Assembly: GCA_947505055.1 (NCBI GenBank)
Contig: CANNLO010000022.1
Location: 1-27,301 of the forward strand
Origin: Methylococcaceae bacterium
GTDB lineage: Bacteria > Pseudomonadota > Gammaproteobacteria > Methylococcales > Methylomonadaceae
Reading direction: 5' to 3'
Length of the DNA: 27,301 nucleotides
Positions 1 through 8,600 of the stretch are shown here, piece after piece; the first letter of the stretch is position 1, and each line of letters opens with the position of its first letter. The position numbers were made by a program, and so were the translations under genes. The notes beneath the pieces are model-generated. The model was not told where the DNA came from. It searched no databases and worked only from the letters and a program-made list of their open reading frames with translations.

Positions 1-617
1 AGGCCGATGCGCCTCCAGAGCTGAGCCCGCGCTATAACGTAGCGCCGTCGCAAAACATTCCCATTGTTCGGGACGAAGGCGAAAAAAGGCGCTTTGCGCT
101 GGCTCGATGGGGCTTGATCCCGCATTGGGCCAAGGATATGAAAATCGGCTATAGCACGATCAATGCGCGAGCCGAGACCGTAGCCAGTAAACCGGCGTTT
201 CGCAATGCCTTCCGGCACCGGCGTTGCCTAATTCCGGCAGATGGGTTCTACGAGTGGCAAACCATACCAGGTTCAAAGGCTAAGCAACCGTGGTTTATCG
301 TACTGCGGGACCGCGAGCCGATGGCGTTTGCCGGATTATGGGAACGGTGGCGGAGCCCCGAAGGCAAAGAATTGGAGTCCTGTTCTATCATCGTGACAGA
401 TGCAAATGAGATCATGCGGCCGATCCATGACAGAATGCCGGTCATTCTTGCACCTGACGACTGGAGCGTTTGGCTGGAATCGGAGGCCAAGGATGCGGGA
501 GGCCTGCAAGGTCTGCTGAAACCATACTCGGCGGAAGGCATGGCGGCTTGGCCGGTTAGCACGAAGGTCAATAGTCCGCGGAATGATTCGGTGGAGTGTA
601 TGGAGGCGTTGGGGTGA
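1..617 (+). CDS. SRAP-domain (SOS response-associated peptidase / YedK-HMCES family) protein, 5'-truncated by window edge
   Basis: The reading frame is open from the window edge (first full codon at nt 3) to TGA at 615-617, giving 204 visible residues. Family members are usually about 220 aa, so only a short N-terminus is missing, including the initiator Met and the catalytic Cys2. SRAP proteins crosslink covalently to abasic sites in single-stranded DNA and shield them. Hallmarks seen: RYNVAPSQ near the start, WGLIPHWA, INARAET (Asn codon at 162), PADGFYEW (catalytic Glu codon at 252) and IHDRMPVIL (catalytic His codon at 426). The family assignment is secure; the Cys2 nucleophile cannot be checked. 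The gene converges on ihfB with about 70 nt between the stops. An ATG at 138 sits inside the conserved domain and is not a likely start. Confidence 0.93.
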   Translation, partial: ADAPPELSPRYNVAPSQNIPIVRDEGEKRRFALARWGLIPHWAKDMKIGYSTINARAETVASKPAFRNAFRHRRCLIPADGFYEWQTIPGSKAKQPWFIVLRDREPMAFAGLWERWRSPEGKELESCSIIVTDANEIMRPIHDRMPVILAPDDWSVWLESEAKDAGGLQGLLKPYSAEGMAAWPVSTKVNSPRNDSVECMEALG

Positions 618-640
618 TGCATTTTGCAAACTGTCCATGA

Positions 641-668
641 ATCAACGCATTGGATAGGGTACGTTGAT
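641..668. terminator. Weak hairpin between convergent SRAP and ihfB genes
   Basis: Perfect 7-bp arms ATCAACG (641-647) and CGTTGAT (662-668) enclose a 14-nt loop between two convergent stop codons. There is no clear T-tract on either side, so intrinsic termination is only suggested by position. Confidence 0.25.
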
Positions 669-686
669 AGCGTGGGTGTTAAACAT

Positions 687-992
687 TTATTCTGTAATAC
701 CGCACTTGTCACGCGCAGCATTGACTCGGTCTTTCATTTCCTTGCCTGGTTTGAAATGAATCGCTACTTTAGCCGGTAAACTAACCGCTTCACCCGTTTT
801 AGGATTACGCGCAATACGGGGAGGCCGACAATGTAAATCAAAACTACCAAAGCCCCTGATTTCAATTCGATTGCCCTGGACTAATGCATCTGCCATCTGT
901 CCCAGGAGGCAATTCAGCGCCAACTCCACATCTTTTACCTGAAGTTCAGGTAATTTCTCATTTAGCGCACGCACCAGTTCTGATTTAATCAC
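687..992 (-). CDS. ihfB: Integration host factor beta subunit (IHF-beta, HU/IHF family)
   Basis: A 101-aa DNA-bending protein; in E. coli the partner of IhfA in nucleoid organisation, site-specific recombination and promoter architecture. It begins IKSELVRALNEKLPE and carries the signature IEIRGFGSFDLH followed by RNPKTGE, whose proline intercalates in the minor groove; the tail HFKPGKEMKDRVN is also typical. The match to E. coli IhfB (IEIRGFGSFSLH, HFKPGKELRDRAN) separates it from HU and IhfA. Translation appears to start at GTG (complement of 990-992), because GGAG on the minus strand lies 8 nt upstream and no in-frame ATG precedes it. The usual bacterial neighbour rpsA is not present here, so this may be an extra copy or a rearranged locus. 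The protein is slightly longer than the usual 94-96 aa. Confidence 0.9.
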   Translation of the reverse strand: MIKSELVRALNEKLPELQVKDVELALNCLLGQMADALVQGNRIEIRGFGSFDLHCRPPRIARNPKTGEAVSLPAKVAIHFKPGKEMKDRVNAARDKCGITE

Positions 993-1080
993 TGTTCAAC
1001 TCCATTAGCCATAGGACGCTGATTTTAGCAGATTACAAAACCACTGTTTGTTGTTCAGCGTTAAATTAACCAGAAAAATT

Positions 1081-1086
1081 ATTATA
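1081..1086 (-). promoter_or_regulatory. Candidate -10 element for ihfB
   Basis: On the minus strand these bases read TATAAT, a perfect sigma-70 -10 hexamer about 90 nt upstream of the GTG start. No good -35 lies 16-18 nt upstream. The rest of the 275-nt divergent region to fic shows no gene. Confidence 0.3.
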
Positions 1087-1189
1087 TGAGGTCGTAATAG
1101 AAACTCGCTTTAAGGCTTGCCAGAACGTCGGTTATTTCCCGTAATGAACATTATCACTTCTGGACACGCCGTCCTCGCCTTAATCAGGA

Positions 1190-1243
1190 TATGGTTGTTT
1201 ATGGATGTAGTTTTGGCTTGACTTATGGTTGTTTATGGGCGTA
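1190..1243 (+). repeat. Two 20-bp direct repeats in the fic promoter (candidate operator)
   Basis: TATGGTTGTTTATGGATGTA (1190-1209) and TATGGTTGTTTATGGGCGTA (1224-1243) match at 18 of 20 positions with a 34-bp period. The second copy lies between the proposed -35 and -10 of fic. That placement would suit binding by a repressor, possibly the winged helix of the Fic protein itself; this is inference. Confidence 0.55.
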
Positions 1244-1247
1244 AATA
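1218..1247 (+). promoter_or_regulatory. Candidate sigma-70 promoter of fic
   Basis: TTGACT (1218-1223) and TAAATA (1242-1247) are separated by 18 nt. They lie upstream of a GAGGA ribosome-binding site at 1256-1260 and the ATG at 1268. The 5' leader would be very short. Starts upstream of 1268 would fall inside the promoter, which favours 1268. Confidence 0.45.
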
Positions 1248-1267
1248 TGGTTATTGAGGATACTTCC

Positions 1268-2317
1268 ATGCTAAATACTGACACCATCCAGATCACACCT
1301 GAACTGCTGGCTCTCATCGCCGAGATTGAGGAATTCAAGGGCGCCTGGCGTGCCCTTGGCACATTGGCCCCAGAGCGCTTGAGCGCCTTGCGTCGCGTGG
1401 CGACCATCGAAAGCATTGGTTCTTCGACCCGCATCGAAGGAAGCAAACTGTCGAATCGTGACGTTGAGCGCTTGTTGGGCAATCTCGAAATCAAGTCTTT
1501 TGCCACCCGCGACGAGCAAGAAGTAGCTGGCTATGCCGAAGTCATGGACACAATCTTCCATGCCTGGCCTGACATCAAGATCACTGAGAACCATATCCGG
1601 CAGTTTCATCGCGACCTTCTCACTTACAGCCACAAGGACGAATGGCATCGCGGCAATTACAAAACATCGTCGAACAGCGTAGCCGCCTTCGACGAAAACG
1701 GTCAGCAGATCGGTATTGTGTTTGAGACGGCCACGCCTTTCGATACGCCCCGCCTTATGGCCGAACTGATAGATTGGCTTAATGAGGCCCGCGATACTGG
1801 CCGCTTGCACCCCTTGCTGATTACCGGCGTGTTTGTCGTGGTGTTCCTGGAAATCCACCCTTTTCAGGACGGCAATGGTCGACTGAGCCGGATTTTGACC
1901 ACGCTGCTTTTATTACAGGCGGGCTATGCCTATGTCCCCTACAGTTCACTTGAGAGCGTCATTGAGCATAGCAAAGAAAGCTACTATCTCGGTTTGCGGC
2001 AAACGCAAGGCACAATCCGCACAGACGCACCGGACTGGCAGCCTTGGCTGAAATTCTTTTTGCGCGCTTTGCATCAGCAAATGAAACGCCTGGCCGCCAA
2101 GGTAGAGCGTGAAAAGCTAGTGATTGCGGCTCTGCCCGAGTTGGCTGTGCAAATTCTCGACCACGCTCGTAACCACGGTCGGGTGACGATTGGCGACATG
2201 ATTCGACTGACCGGCGTTAGCCGCAACACGCTGAAAGAACATTTCCGCAAACTGGTGGAGAACGGCCATATTGTCCGGCATGGAAACGGCAAGGGCTCAT
2301 GGTATGCCTTGCCATGA
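1268..2317 (+). CDS. Fic-domain AMPylator-like protein with N-terminal inhibitory helix and C-terminal winged helix
   Basis: A 349-aa protein. Fic enzymes usually transfer AMP from ATP to hydroxyl groups of target proteins. The catalytic loop HPFQDGNGRLSR is intact at residues 197-208 (catalytic His197, anion-binding DGNGR). Upstream, S53-x3-E57-G58 fits the inhibitory (S/T)xxxE(G/N) motif, making it a class II Fic protein that inhibits itself in cis. Residues ~290-349 form a winged helix-turn-helix (TIGDMIRLTGVSRNTLKEHF, then a wing), common in stand-alone chromosomal or defence-island Fic proteins. ATG 1268 is chosen because GAGGA lies 7 nt upstream and a promoter overlaps earlier starts. 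It is monocistronic, and its composition is richer in GC than the next gene. Direct repeats in its promoter suggest autoregulation. The target is unknown. Confidence 0.9.
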   Translation: MLNTDTIQITPELLALIAEIEEFKGAWRALGTLAPERLSALRRVATIESIGSSTRIEGSKLSNRDVERLLGNLEIKSFATRDEQEVAGYAEVMDTIFHAWPDIKITENHIRQFHRDLLTYSHKDEWHRGNYKTSSNSVAAFDENGQQIGIVFETATPFDTPRLMAELIDWLNEARDTGRLHPLLITGVFVVVFLEIHPFQDGNGRLSRILTTLLLLQAGYAYVPYSSLESVIEHSKESYYLGLRQTQGTIRTDAPDWQPWLKFFLRALHQQMKRLAAKVEREKLVIAALPELAVQILDHARNHGRVTIGDMIRLTGVSRNTLKEHFRKLVENGHIVRHGNGKGSWYALP

Positions 2318-2329
2318 TTCAACGAAATA

Positions 2330-2583
2330 GGGTGAATTTAAACAAACTACAGAAATGTTTCATAGGATTTTGAGCGGTAACAAGGTGTAAACTTCCGGTG
2401 TATTGCCGCGCTCTTACTGCCGTTGTCGCTTTATTCGATGAATACCGGTAGTTAATGCCTCCAAAAAACGCAGGTTGGATATGACTAAAATTGGGATGCT
2501 CGGAAGTGACCTAAAGCCACGGCAGCTGAGGTTTTTCAATAAATTCTATGAAACATTTCTGTCGCACTTGTTTAAACGTACCC
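2330..2583. mobile_element. MITE-like element with ~41-bp imperfect terminal inverted repeats
   Basis: The arms start GGGT, share TTTAAACAA (2337-2345 and complement of 2568-2576), and contain a perfect 17-bp block ACAGAAATGTTTCATAG (2349-2365; complement 2546-2562), followed by ATTT. About 34 of 41 aligned positions match. The 254-bp unit has no convincing ORF. A target-site duplication was not evident at these borders, so the exact ends are uncertain. Its right end lies 7 bp upstream of the AAGGAA ribosome-binding site of the next gene, where it could alter that gene's expression. A large regulatory inverted repeat rather than a transposon is an alternative. Confidence 0.55.
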
Positions 2584-2604
2584 AGCTTACAAGGAAAATA
2601 TTTA

Positions 2605-5217
2605 ATGGATACTGCCTCGGTAACTCCAGCAAGCGTGCCAAAATTGAAAACACTTGAAACAGAAATAAAGGAGTTCGCTGATGGACTACCTTATTGGGCA
2701 AAATATCTTGCTGAAAAGATTTTGTCGGGCAGTGCTATTTCTGATAATGACATTGACACTTCATATTCCTACCTTCTCGAAGAATTAAGCTTAACCCCAG
2801 TAACTAAAAAACCTGAAATAGTAATCAACTATAGTGCTGGGAATCCAGGTAGTTACAAACTGGATTTACTTCTTTCAAAACTTGAAAATATTGAAGGAGT
2901 AAACGCCTTAACAGAAAACCAAACCATTGAATTTAGCCCCAACCTGACAATTATTTATGGGGCTAATGGATCAGGAAAGTCTGGATACGTGAGATTGTTG
3001 AAAAAAGCTTTTTATTCAAAAGCCCCAGAAGAAATACTACCAAATATTCATATTGATAGCGGACATAAACCTATCAGTGCAAAATTAACTTTCAATTCAA
3101 ACAGCACAGATATTCTTTTAGATTATCCTGTAAATGAAAACTCAGCAGAGTTTAAGCAGTTTTCGGTTTTTGACGGAAAAAGTGTTTTAAAGCATCTTGC
3201 AGAAAAAAACGAGTTTGAGTTTAGACCTGCTGGTTTAGGTTTTTTCGCTGATTTCACCAAAGCAATAATTAGTGTTGAGCAAAGACTAAATTCAGATACA
3301 ACCTCTAAAAAAGCAGGTTACACAGCAAATGACCTTTCCGATTTATTTGAAGGTGAATCTGAAATTAAAACCTTAATTGAAAACCTTTCTGCCGCAACAA
3401 AAATTGAGAACTTAGATAAATACACCCCGTTTTCGGAAGAAGATAAAACTGAAAAAGAAAAAATTCAAAATCAGTATGACGAACTCCTTTTAGCCTCAAA
3501 AGGAAAAGAGAAGGAAATAAAAAACCTTGAAAACATCAAAAAGCTTTTAGGAGAGAATAGACGTACTATTGAAGGTCTTAATCAATATTTCACAACTGAA
3601 TACCTAGATAAAACAAAAAATGCGATCACTGATTGCCTGAACAAAGAAGCTACGGCAAAGGCAGAAGGAATTGAAAGATTTAAAACTGATAAGATTGAAA
3701 GGATTGGCACAGAAGAATGGAAGAATTTTATCGTAGCTGCCGAAGCATTCGCAAAAAATCAAAAACCTGAAAACTCTGTTTACCCTGAAAAGGGAGATAA
3801 TTGTTTGCTTTGTCATCAACCACTTTCAGAGGATGCTGAAGAACTTATTGCCAATTATTGGACATTCATAAAAAGTGTTGCGGAAGAAAATGCGAGAAAG
3901 GCACAGGAAGCACTGAGTAAAATAAAGCAAGCATTTGAAAAATTAAACTTTGATTTATTCCCTGATGAAAACACGCTCACTGTTTGGTTTGCTGAAAAAT
4001 ACCCCAAAGAATTAGCATTGATTAAGAAAAAACTGTCCGATCAAAAAACGCTTTCGGAAAATATCATCTCTGATATTCAAAATAAAACGGCAAACAGTAG
4101 AACAGAAATAAATATCAGTGTTGTAGAACATGCAACTATTGATACCGCCATTGACGCCTCAATAAAAATGTTCCAAGAAGATGAGCAAAGCCAGGAATTG
4201 GGAAAATTGCTAAAAGCAAAAACATACTTAGAGCACAAAGAAAAGTTCAACACACATTTTTCAAAATTTGAGACTTACGTTAAAAATCAGGCTTGGATTA
4301 AAAAAGCGGGCAAAGCCAATTTTGAAAAACGCAAAATAACAGAAACCGAAAAGGCTTTATCAGACAAATATTTCAACCAAAAATACATTGATACCTTTAA
4401 TGAGGAATGCAATAGACTCAATGGAAGTTTCGGTATTGAAATAAGTCATACGGGTTCGGCAGGTAAATCATACCGACAGATGAAGTTGAAGGGCAGAAGC
4501 CCTCATGCTGTATTGAGCGAAGGCGAGCAAAAAGTTATTGCCATTGCTGACTATATTGCTGAAATGCAATTGTCGGAAGTGAATAGAGGGATAATATTTG
4601 ACGATCCTGTCACGTCCCTTGATGAAAAAAGAAAATCCGAAATAGCAAAACGCCTTGCAAAAGAATCAACCTTAAAACAAGTTATTATTTTTACTCATGA
4701 TTTAGTTTTTGTTTCTTCATTGATGGGGCATTGTAAAGATTTAGATATTAAAAATGACTGTCATTGGATTGAAAATATTGAAGGTAGTCAGCCAGGTATA
4801 ATTTGGCTTAGAAATACTCCATCCTTTGAAAAGGATTATAAAACATCTGGCAAGGCTCAAAAGTATTATGAAGAGGCCAATAAATTACCCCCAGAATCAA
4901 GGGAAGATAAAATAAAGAATGGATTTGCTGCCTTGCGGACAAGCTACGAGGCACAAGTTGTCTTCGGATTGTTTAAAGGCGTAGTGCAAAGGTTTGAAGA
5001 AAGAGTAAGCGTAGATAGTTTGAAGACTGTATTTTTCTCGGTCGAGATTAGAGATGAACTTTTAGATAGTTTTTACCAGTGTTGTCGATATATGGAAGGA
5101 CATTCGCACAGCGATAATTACGCCTACAAAAAGCCGAGCTTAGAAAACCTAATTGAAGAAATTGAGCGATTTAATAGCATCAAAAAGAAAATAAGCGACG
5201 CAAAACAAGGTGATTAA
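2605..5217 (+). CDS. RloC-like zinc-hook ABC ATPase (AAA_13 type), putative anticodon nuclease / RNase effector
   Basis: An 870-aa SMC/Rad50-like ATPase. An N-terminal helical part of about 90 aa precedes Walker A (GANGSGKS, residues 119-126). A long coiled coil is broken by a Rad50-style zinc hook CLLC (400-403). The second half carries the ABC signature LSEGEQ (637-642), Walker B GIIFDDP (662-668) with D-loop TSLDEK, and the H-loop THD. The C-terminal ~110 aa contain R778-x3-E782 and GHSHS (His833/His835), resembling the Arg-Glu-His arrangement of PrrC/RloC anticodon nucleases, although the R-to-H spacing is longer than in PrrC. RloC proteins cut or excise the tRNA wobble nucleotide after DNA damage. 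ATG 2605 is preferred over 2548 because AAGGAA lies 8 nt upstream and 2548 falls in the repeat arm. The gene is strongly AT-rich compared with its neighbours, suggesting transfer. The ATPase assignment is firm; the nuclease role is inferred. Confidence 0.8.
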   Translation: MDTASVTPASVPKLKTLETEIKEFADGLPYWAKYLAEKILSGSAISDNDIDTSYSYLLEELSLTPVTKKPEIVINYSAGNPGSYKLDLLLSKLENIEGVNALTENQTIEFSPNLTIIYGANGSGKSGYVRLLKKAFYSKAPEEILPNIHIDSGHKPISAKLTFNSNSTDILLDYPVNENSAEFKQFSVFDGKSVLKHLAEKNEFEFRPAGLGFFADFTKAIISVEQRLNSDTTSKKAGYTANDLSDLFEGESEIKTLIENLSAATKIENLDKYTPFSEEDKTEKEKIQNQYDELLLASKGKEKEIKNLENIKKLLGENRRTIEGLNQYFTTEYLDKTKNAITDCLNKEATAKAEGIERFKTDKIERIGTEEWKNFIVAAEAFAKNQKPENSVYPEKGDNCLLCHQPLSEDAEELIANYWTFIKSVAEENARKAQEALSKIKQAFEKLNFDLFPDENTLTVWFAEKYPKELALIKKKLSDQKTLSENIISDIQNKTANSRTEINISVVEHATIDTAIDASIKMFQEDEQSQELGKLLKAKTYLEHKEKFNTHFSKFETYVKNQAWIKKAGKANFEKRKITETEKALSDKYFNQKYIDTFNEECNRLNGSFGIEISHTGSAGKSYRQMKLKGRSPHAVLSEGEQKVIAIADYIAEMQLSEVNRGIIFDDPVTSLDEKRKSEIAKRLAKESTLKQVIIFTHDLVFVSSLMGHCKDLDIKNDCHWIENIEGSQPGIIWLRNTPSFEKDYKTSGKAQKYYEEANKLPPESREDKIKNGFAALRTSYEAQVVFGLFKGVVQRFEERVSVDSLKTVFFSVEIRDELLDSFYQCCRYMEGHSHSDNYAYKKPSLENLIEEIERFNSIKKKISDAKQGD

Positions 5218-5299
5218 AAGCATAAGACCGCCACGTAACAAGTCAATCAACTGAACTCGCTATCACACACGCCAGTTATTTTAAGCGCAAGGATTAAAA

Positions 5300-5623
5300 A
5301 TGGCGAAAACAATGCAGATTGGTAATTTGATATTTCCCACGAAAAAATCAGCCAAGGACTTCATAAGGGAAATTATTTCAAAATATGAGGCAAAATCTAG
5401 CCTTGCGGCAGAGGACTTTTCGTTCGTTTCTGACTTGCTTGCTATTCACCCAGAAAGCGAACAGAAGATTGGATGTGGTATCTCCAGAATATTTATTGAT
5501 TTTGATGCTCAGTATCAAATGAATACAGGAACTCACTACATCTTCCCGTATCGTGTAAAAGAAAATCAAATTCAGATTCTGGCTGTTTTTCATGGTGCAA
5601 GACAATGGCCGAATAATTTTTAA
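5300..5623 (+). CDS. Small chimeric protein: DCL/DUF3223-like N-terminus joined to a RelE/ParE toxin-like C-terminus
   Basis: A 107-aa ORF with ribosome-binding site AAGGA 6-7 nt before the ATG. Residues 1 to ~72 resemble the DCL (DUF3223) domain: IGNLIFPTKKSAKDFIREI, then HPESEQKIGCGISRIFIDFD. Instead of the usual DCL ending (an R-x-DGS-x2-DFSY type strand), residues ~77-107 read GTHYIFPYRVKENQIQILAV followed by HGARQWPNNF. That is the usual C-terminal strand pair and tail of RelE/ParE-family toxins (YRV...IEIL.VLHGAR). The join falls near nt 5515-5530. This looks like an in-frame fusion of two gene remnants; without a full RelE fold it is unlikely to be an active toxin. No antitoxin gene is adjacent. 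It sits between the RloC-like gene and the helicase operon. The DCL similarity alone could explain the first two thirds. Confidence 0.6.
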   Translation: MAKTMQIGNLIFPTKKSAKDFIREIISKYEAKSSLAAEDFSFVSDLLAIHPESEQKIGCGISRIFIDFDAQYQMNTGTHYIFPYRVKENQIQILAVFHGARQWPNNF

Positions 5624-5649
5624 TTCGGCGCATATAAATAATAAAAAAC

Positions 5650-8600
5650 ATGGAAATTATCGATAACATAAATCATCTGCTCGGGGATAACCTCAAACAG
5701 ACGATAAAACCGGGTTCAAAGTTAAAGATTGCGGCATCCTGTTTTTCAATTTATGCATTCGAGGCATTAAAGAAGGAACTGGAAAATATTGCTTCTCTTG
5801 AATTCATTTTTACCTCGCCAACCTTTGTGCCCAATGAGGTAACGGACAAAATCAAAAAAGAACGCCGCGAGTTTCATATTCCCAAAGCCGAACGGGAACG
5901 TAGCTTTTATGGCAGTGATTTTGAAATCCAGCTTAAGAATAAACTGACACAACGGGCTATCGCCAAAGAATGCGCAGACTGGATGCGCCGCAAAGCCATT
6001 TTCCGCTCTAATCGTGGCAAAGCGCCTATGCAGCAATTTGCCTGTGTGCAAGGCAACGAATCAGATGCGGTTTACCTCCCGTTGCATGGTTTTACTGCCG
6101 TCGATCTAGGCTACCAACAAGGGGATGCTGTATCGAATCTGGTCAACAAAATGGACGAGCCGACAATCACTTCGACTTACCTGAACCTCTTCGATCAAAT
6201 CTGGAATGATACCGAGAAGCTGGAAGATGTTACCTCACGCCTCTGTGATCATATTGCTTCGGTTTATCAGGAAAACTCGCCAGAGCGTATTTACTTTTTG
6301 ATGCTCTACAATATCTTTAATGAGTTTCTGGAAGACCTGAATGAGGATGTGCTTCCCAATGATCGCACCGGTTATCAGGACAGCCTGATTTGGCAAAAGC
6401 TCTTTAATTTTCAAAAAGACGCGGCTACCGGCATCATCAACAAACTGGAAACTTATAGCGGCTGCATTCTCGCGGACAGTGTGGGCTTGGGGAAAACCTT
6501 TACCGCTCTTGCCGTTGTTAAATATTACGAGCTGCGCAATCGTTCTGTCCTGGTGCTTTGCCCCAAAAAACTGGCCGACAACTGGTTGAACTATAACCGC
6601 AATCTCAAAACCAATATTTTTGCCAAAGACCGCTTCAATTACGACGTGCTTTGCCACACCGACCTGCAAAGAACCAGCGGCGAATCGTTTGGCACACCGC
6701 TCAACCGTATCAACTGGGGTAATTACGATCTGGTCGTCATCGACGAATCGCATAACTTCCGTAACAACGATGCTTTCAAAGACAGGGAAACGCGCTATCA
6801 AAAGTTGATGAATGCCGTTATCAAGGAAGGCGTTAAAACCAAAGTGCTGATGCTCTCGGCCACCCCAGTCAATAACCGCTTTAATGACCTGCGCAATCAG
6901 CTCGCGCTCGCCTATGAAGGCGATTCAGAAAACCTTAGCAAAAAGCTACGAACCAATAAAAACATCGACGAGATTTTTCGTAGAGCGCAAGCAAGCTTCA
7001 ATTCATGGTCTAACTTGCCATCTGAAGAGCGTACTGCCAAAGCCATTTTAGGCGCTTTGGACTTTGACTTTTTTGAGCTACTGGATAGCGTGACCATTGC
7101 CCGATCGCGCAAGCATATTGAGACCTTTTACGACACTACGGACATTGGTAAATTCCCCGAACGCCGTAAACCGCTTTCATTTCACTGTCCGCTGACAAGC
7201 AGAACGGACATACTAGGATTTAATGAAATTTTTGCACAACTGTCTTTGTTGCAATTGGCCGTCTATGCGCCTATCAGCTACATCTTACCCAGTCGGCTGG
7301 CTAAATATGAAGAGCAATATGACACTCAGGTAAGTGGGGGCAAAGGCAAACTTAAACAGGCGGATCGCGAAAAAAGCCTTCAGGCGTTAATGACGATCAA
7401 TTTGCTCAAGCGCCTTGAAAGCTCTGTCCAAGCTTTCCGGTTAACCCTGCAAAAACTAAAAGACAAACATCTCGGAACGCTCTTAAAGATCAGTGATTAC
7501 AAGAAATCCGGCAAGGATATTCGCTTTGCTGACCTTGCTGCGGCCTACGAAAATGCCGAACCAGACGAAGACGATTTTCCCGAGCCAGACGATGTCAAGA
7601 TTGGCGGCAAGATACAAATCAGCTTGTCCGACATGGATTTGCCATCGTGGGAACACGCCCTTCAGGCCGATCTTTTTGTCATTGACGCTCTCCTGGCGGA
7701 AATGACAAAAATTAAACCCGCTGAAGATGCCAAGCTTCAACATCTAAAAGCCCAAATTAACAACAAGCTGGCTGCGCCCATTAATCCAGGCAACAAGAAG
7801 ATTCTGATTTTCACTGCTTTTGCCGATACCGCCAACTATCTGTATGAGCATATTGCCGACAGCCTGCTGCAAAGTCATCAATTGCACACCGGCAAAGTCA
7901 CCGGCGGTGACAGCCCAAAATCTACACTCAAACAAAACTATGACTTCCAATCCCTGCTGACGCTCTTTTCCCCGCGTTCAAAAGAAAAAGCCGCTATTTT
8001 TCCGAATGAGCCGGGCGAGATTGATATTCTTATCGGTACGGATTGCATCTCTGAAGGCCAAAACCTCCAGGATTGCGACTATCTTATCAATTACGATATT
8101 CATTGGAATCCCGTGCGAATTATTCAGCGTTTCGGGCGTATTGATCGTATTGGTTCGCAGAACGCCAGCATTCAACTGGTAAATTACTGGCCGGATATTA
8201 CCCTCGACGAATACATCAACCTCAAAGAGCGTGTCGAAAACCGTATGGTGATTGCCGATGTCACCGCAACTGGGGATGACAACGTGCTAAGCGCTCAATC
8301 TAATGATGTGTCTTATCGTAGGGAGCAACTACGGCGCTTGCAGGAAGAAGTCATCGAAATGGAAGACCTCAAAACTGGTGTCTCCATTACTGACCTCGGC
8401 CTCAATGATTTTCGTATGGATTTGCTTAACTATGTGAAGGCCAACGGCGATATGGATGGCGTACCCAGTGGTATGCACGCCGTCGTGCCCGCCGCTCCAG
8501 AGCGTGGCTTATTGCCGGGTGTCATTTTTACCTTGCGTAACCTAAACCAAGGCGTCAACGTCAACCAACAAAACCGCCTGCATCCTTATTACCTCGTCTA

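Noticed and set aside
1271..1858. 195-codon minus-strand ORF across fic
   Set aside because: It is antisense to the conserved Fic core, whose sense frame is complete with its catalytic motif.
2475..2657. 60-codon plus-strand ORF upstream of the first RloC-like gene
   Set aside because: It overlaps the repeat arm and the start of the large gene in another frame, has no good ribosome-binding site and no recognisable domain.
5225..5298. Integron attC-like look (TAACAAGTCAATCAAC ... GTTATTTTAAGCG) before the DCL-RelE chimera
   Set aside because: The core sites do not fit RYYYAAC/GTTRRRY properly and only a 5-bp self-pairing (AACTG/CAGTT) is present; no second such site or integron integrase is seen.
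6235..6801. 188-codon minus-strand ORF inside the SNF2 helicase gene
   Set aside because: It lies antisense to intact helicase motifs I and II and encodes no recognisable domain; it is a shadow of the real gene.
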